A DNA stretch of 34,919 nucleotides, from positions 1-34,919 of the forward strand of contig JANYIW010000043.1 of NCBI GenBank assembly GCA_025358645.1, read 5' to 3'. Numbering within the stretch: position 1 is the stretch's first letter; each line of letters begins with the position of its first letter. Origin of the DNA: Bacteroidales bacterium (GTDB lineage Bacteria > Bacteroidota > Bacteroidia > Bacteroidales > VadinHA17). The notes under the pieces were generated by a model, which was not told the DNA's origin, ran no database searches, and saw only the letters and a program-made list of their open reading frames with translations. This document shows positions 31,572 to 34,919 of the stretch, one piece after another. The position numbers and the translations under genes are program-made.

Positions 31572-32021
31572 ATGACAACTCTAAAGCAAATTAATGAATT
31601 TCTTGAATCACAGCCCATTGCATTAGTGGGGGCATCACGGAACCCAAAAAAATTCGGGTATACCGCTTTCAAAGAACTTAAAGAAAAGGGGATGAAAATT
31701 ATTCCTGTAAATCCGCAGGCTGTCGAAATCCTGGGGGAAAAATCCTATCCTAATTTAAAAATGCTTCCTCCTGAAGTACAAAGCATTATAGTCCTTACAA
31801 AAAAAGATCAAACGGCTTCAGTGATCCGCGATGCCAAAGAAAAAGGGATAAAACAGATCTGGATACAACAGATGACCGATACCAAAGAGGCTCTCGAGGA
31901 ACTTAAAGACTCAGGAATAAATTTTATATCGGGAGAATGCATTCTCATGCATTACAAACCGCATAGTATCCATAAGTTTCATGGAAGTCTTAAAAAACTT
32001 ATTGGCCGCTTTCCAAAATAG
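31572..32021 (+). CDS. CoA-binding domain protein (YccU-like)
   Basis: A 149-residue Rossmann-fold protein of the CoA_binding_2 family. It resembles the nucleotide-binding half of succinyl-CoA synthetase alpha: IALVGASRNPKKFGYTAFKEL with the glycine-containing loop, IIPVNPQA, SIIVLTKKDQTASVIRDA, IKQIWIQQ, and GECILMHYKP with the conserved Glu-Cys near the C terminus. Biochemical function in the family is not settled. It is transcribed from just beyond the foldback repeat, with 143 bp before the thioesterase. Confidence 0.92.
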   Translation: MTTLKQINEFLESQPIALVGASRNPKKFGYTAFKELKEKGMKIIPVNPQAVEILGEKSYPNLKMLPPEVQSIIVLTKKDQTASVIRDAKEKGIKQIWIQQMTDTKEALEELKDSGINFISGECILMHYKPHSIHKFHGSLKKLIGRFPK

Positions 32022-32164
32022 AAGGCAGCTTTGTCCATCTCATTGTAGGTATACCGGTAACAATTAAAGAACACCCTCTATCAGCAGTCACGAAATAATC
32101 CAAAAATCAGTACCTTGCAGCCTTAAATATAACTGTTGCTGACAGATAATAAATTGCTGATCAA

Positions 32165-32575
32165 ATGACCGGAAATTCTGATTCTTTTTGTCTTGAATTC
32201 ACAGTAAGAGATTATGAATGCGATCTCCAGGGTGTAGTAAATAATGCTAATTATCAGCACTATCTTGAACATGCAAGACATGAGTTTCTGATTTCAAAAG
32301 GAATCAGCTTTTTTCAGCTGCACGAGGAGGGGATAGATCTGATAGTTACCAAAGTAGAAATAGATTACAAATATCCTCTCAGAAGCCGCGATAAATTTAT
32401 AGTTAGTGTGACCATTCAAAGAGAGGGAAATGCAAGACTTGTTTTCATTCAGGAGATATACAGGCTTCCTGATGAAAAGCTTATTGTAAAAGCCAGAGTA
32501 ACTGGTGTCGCAACAAGAAAAGGCAAACCGGTCCCTCCCGGAGATCTTGTTTTTAAACTTGGATTAGAATCATGA
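32165..32575 (+). CDS. Acyl-CoA thioesterase, hot-dog fold (YbgC/4HBT type)
   Basis: A 136-residue single hot-dog domain with the family motif TVRDYECDLQGVVNNANYQHYLEHAR. The Asp in CDLQG is the usual catalytic residue, and the following helix carries the YLEHAR motif. IVTKVEIDYKYPLRSRDKF and RLVFIQEIYR match the beta strands of 4-hydroxybenzoyl-CoA thioesterase relatives. The substrate cannot be told. Its stop overlaps the next start by 4 bp (ATGA), so it is coupled to the hydrolase gene. Confidence 0.9.
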   Translation: MTGNSDSFCLEFTVRDYECDLQGVVNNANYQHYLEHARHEFLISKGISFFQLHEEGIDLIVTKVEIDYKYPLRSRDKFIVSVTIQREGNARLVFIQEIYRLPDEKLIVKARVTGVATRKGKPVPPGDLVFKLGLES

Positions 32576-34473
32576 ATTTCAAAATGAAAATTTTAAAAAT
32601 GAAATCAAATATAATCTCTCCTCTAAGATCGGCCATACTCATCCTCCTGATGGCTGTTTCTTTTTCCTCCTATTCACAAACAGTTGAAACATTAAAACAA
32701 AAATATGATAAACAGGAAGTTTACATAACTATGCGTGATGGGATACGGCTTTTCACTTCGATCTATACGCCTAAAAATAAATCGGTTGCTCACCCGGTTC
32801 TTCTAAACCGTACACCATACAATATCGAGCCTGGCGGACCGGAAAGTTTTAATTTCTTCATGCAACTTTACAATAGATATACTGATGATGAATATATTAT
32901 GGTTTTTCAGGATGTCAGGGGTAAATATATGAGTGAAGGTGAATTTGAAGATATCCGTCCTGTAATTTCTGAAAAAAAGAGTAATAAAGATATTGATGAA
33001 ACAACAGATACCTGGGATACAGTTGATTGGCTTATTAATAATATCAGGAATAACAATGGGAATGTAGGGATTTTCGGGATTTCTTATCCGGGTTTCTATT
33101 CTACAATGGGTATCATAAATGCTCATCCTGCAGTAAAAGCAGTCTCTCCCCAGGCTCCGGTAACAGCATGGTTCCTTGGCGATGATTTTCACCATAACGG
33201 GGCTTTCTTTCTACTTGATTGTTTCAGTTTTTACTATAGCAACGGACAGAAACACAGAGCTCCGACCCGAACCGGATATCCTTCTTTTAAATGGCCCGTT
33301 CCCGATAGTTATGAGTTTTTTCTTTCCCTCGGTGCAGACAAAAACATTTCACCGGAATATCTCGGGGATAGTGTTAATTTTTGGAATGATGCTTTTGCAC
33401 ATCCTGATTATGACGATTTCTGGAAAGCAAGAAACCCTCTCCCTTTTCTTAAAAATGTTACTCCGGCTGTTATGACAGTTGGTGGATGGTTCGATGCGGA
33501 GGATCTCTATGGCGCGTTGCATACTTATGCGGCAATAGAGAAACAGAACTCTCCATCAGTAAAGAATTTTCTTGTAATGGGTCCCTGGTCGCATGGTCAG
33601 TGGGCTTTCGGAAAAGGGAATAACCTTGGGAATATTTACTGGGGAATGGATGCCAATAAGAAATTTATATCCCAGGAAAAAAAATTCTTCGACTTTTATC
33701 TGAAAGGTGAAGGCAAATCCGAAATAGCTGAAGCTACAATATTTGTTACAGGTTCAAATGAATGGAGATCCTTTGATTCCTGGCCACCAAAAAATGTGGT
33801 TGAAAAGACTCTTTATTTTCAGCCGGCCGGGGTTATTTCATTTTCTGTTCCAGTCATAAAAGAGAGTTTTGATGAATATCTTTCAGATCCGATGAAACCG
33901 GTTCCTTATACAGAATCCGTTCATATTCACCGGACTGCAGAATATATGACAGACGATCAGAGATTTGCCGCACGCCGTCCGGATGTTATGGTTTATAAAA
34001 CAGATATCCTTCAGGAGGACATAACCCTGACTGGACCTCTGACAGCTGATCTTTTTGTCTCAACTACAGGAACAGATGCTGATTATATTGTCAAATTAAT
34101 TGATGTTCTTCCCCCCGATACCCAATCAGACCTGTCAACCAATGTTAAAGTTCCTCTTGGTGGGTATCAGATGCTTGTAAGAGGGGAAGTATTCAGGGGC
34201 AAATACCGGAACAGTTTTGAAAAACCAGAGCCATTTATACCGGGAAACATAACTGAAGTTAAGTACGCGTTACCCGATGTGGCTCATACATTTAAAAAAG
34301 GACATCGGATAATGATTCAGATACAGAATTCCTGGTTTCCCCTTGTCGACAGGAATCCCCAGAAATTTGTTGATATTTACAAATGTTCGGAGAGCGATTT
34401 TCAAAAAGCCACACAACGAATCTATCATGATACCAATAATTCATCCTGTATTAAAGTCACTGTTTTGCAGTAG
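32572..34473 (+). CDS. Secreted CocE/NonD-type alpha/beta hydrolase (Xaa-Pro peptidase S15 family)
   Basis: A 633-residue exported serine hydrolase, either an X-Pro dipeptidyl peptidase or an acyl esterase/glutaryl-acylase relative. A signal peptide ends near SSYSQ (~36). The alpha/beta domain has VYITMRDGIRLFTSIYTP, VFQDVRGKYMSEGEF, nucleophile Ser171 in GISYPG, Asp308 in GGWFDAEDLYG and His341 in GPWSHGQW. The C-terminal jelly-roll (from ~390) contains TGPLTADLFVSTTGTDADYI. ATGs also occur at codons 5 and 10, and the last gives a more usual signal length. ATG 32572 gives coupling to the thioesterase. The physiological substrate is unknown. Confidence 0.92.
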   Translation: MNFKMKILKMKSNIISPLRSAILILLMAVSFSSYSQTVETLKQKYDKQEVYITMRDGIRLFTSIYTPKNKSVAHPVLLNRTPYNIEPGGPESFNFFMQLYNRYTDDEYIMVFQDVRGKYMSEGEFEDIRPVISEKKSNKDIDETTDTWDTVDWLINNIRNNNGNVGIFGISYPGFYSTMGIINAHPAVKAVSPQAPVTAWFLGDDFHHNGAFFLLDCFSFYYSNGQKHRAPTRTGYPSFKWPVPDSYEFFLSLGADKNISPEYLGDSVNFWNDAFAHPDYDDFWKARNPLPFLKNVTPAVMTVGGWFDAEDLYGALHTYAAIEKQNSPSVKNFLVMGPWSHGQWAFGKGNNLGNIYWGMDANKKFISQEKKFFDFYLKGEGKSEIAEATIFVTGSNEWRSFDSWPPKNVVEKTLYFQPAGVISFSVPVIKESFDEYLSDPMKPVPYTESVHIHRTAEYMTDDQRFAARRPDVMVYKTDILQEDITLTGPLTADLFVSTTGTDADYIVKLIDVLPPDTQSDLSTNVKVPLGGYQMLVRGEVFRGKYRNSFEKPEPFIPGNITEVKYALPDVAHTFKKGHRIMIQIQNSWFPLVDRNPQKFVDIYKCSESDFQKATQRIYHDTNNSSCIKVTVLQ

Positions 34474-34536
34474 CAATTAATTTTTACATTTGGCTTAAAT
34501 GTTGTTATAAAATCTTTTATCTTTAAATTTTCCAGC

Positions 34537-34919
34537 ATGGTAAAAAGAAATCTGACACGCAGGCAATTCGTCGCAACAACCTTAACAGCAGGAGCCGGTT
34601 CAGTTCTGCTTGGTAAGGCTGCTATTGGTTTTCCGTCTGATTCAGCCGGATTATCTGAAGATCCCTTCCGGACCGTAACCCTTGGAAAGTCGGGAATAAA
34701 ATCGACTCTTCTCGGTATGGGAACAGGGTTCAGCGGGTATAACCGGTCATCAAATATAACCAGAGCTGGTGTTGCCGAATCACTTATTCATCAGGCTTAT
34801 GAGAAAGGAATACGGTTTTTTGATTGTGCCGACAGCTATGGTACGCATCCTTTCACAGCGGCAGCGCTTAAAGGAATTCCAAGAGAATCCTACACGCTGA
34901 GCTCCAAAATATGGGTCGG
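34537..34919 (+). CDS. Tat-exported aldo/keto reductase (5' part, cut by window end)
   Basis: The first 127 codons are present; the frame is open to the window edge. The start MVKRNLTRRQFVATTLTAGA is a twin-arginine signal. The mature part begins FRTVTLGKSGIKSTLLGMGT, typical of the aldo/keto reductase barrel. IRFFDCADSYGTH then holds the catalytic Asp and Tyr positions, and SSKIW the expected Lys. By analogy with other exported family members it is an NADP- or cofactor-dependent oxidoreductase; the substrate is unknown. It lies 63 bp after the hydrolase gene. Confidence 0.88.
   Translation, partial: MVKRNLTRRQFVATTLTAGAGSVLLGKAAIGFPSDSAGLSEDPFRTVTLGKSGIKSTLLGMGTGFSGYNRSSNITRAGVAESLIHQAYEKGIRFFDCADSYGTHPFTAAALKGIPRESYTLSSKIWV

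Overview
The window looks like a chromosomal segment of a Bacteroidota organism, probably an uncultured, respiring member near the Bacteroidales/Marinilabiliales. Four things point there: the DUF4271–hemD–rnpA neighbourhood, promoter elements of the TAnnTTTG type, lipoproteins with SCKKD-like starts, and an alternative complex III (ACIII) next to a caa3-type oxidase. No rRNA, tRNA, CRISPR array, complete insertion sequence or prophage gene was seen. The taxon is an inference from gene content, because no marker such as 16S is present.

Layout. 1-310 holds no supported gene. 311-5366 (+) carries deoC, a DUF4271 membrane protein, hemD, rnpA and an S41 C-terminal processing peptidase. 5378-9483 (-) carries queD, polA, moaD and moaE, with a foldback repeat filling the queD/polA gap. 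9651-12026 is a convergent pair: an acyl-CoA synthetase and a Tat-exported Fe/Mn superoxide dismutase.

The core of the window is 12188-25803, a respiratory island of two converging blocks. The plus-strand block is DoxX-like, SCO, coxI (A2-type), coxIII, coxIV, coxII (CuA plus cytochrome c domain) and ctaB. The minus-strand block is actA-B-C-D-E-F. Together they would move electrons from quinol through ACIII (Fe-S clusters and c hemes) to the CuA/cytochrome c subunit and on to oxygen. SCO and CtaB supply CuA assembly and heme O. ActA has six CxxCH motifs, and its first heme sits in an extra N-terminal domain reached through six 8-residue repeats.

25804-28514 is accessory: a possible coding remnant, a mazEF-type toxin-antitoxin pair, an unrecognised lipoprotein and lspA. 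28546-31218 has an ArsR-type regulator divergent from a polyprenyl diphosphate synthase, then an MFS transporter. A second, larger copy of the foldback repeat lies at 31318-31530. It is followed by a CoA-binding protein, a thioesterase, a CocE/NonD-type hydrolase and the start of a Tat-exported aldo/keto reductase cut off by the window edge.

I did not find a clearly new multi-gene system. The least explained element is the two-locus foldback made of 9-bp units facing 16/27-bp composite units. Next are the heme-extended ActA, the rnpA start codon lying inside a palindromic repeat, and the head-to-head arrangement of the ACIII and oxidase operons.
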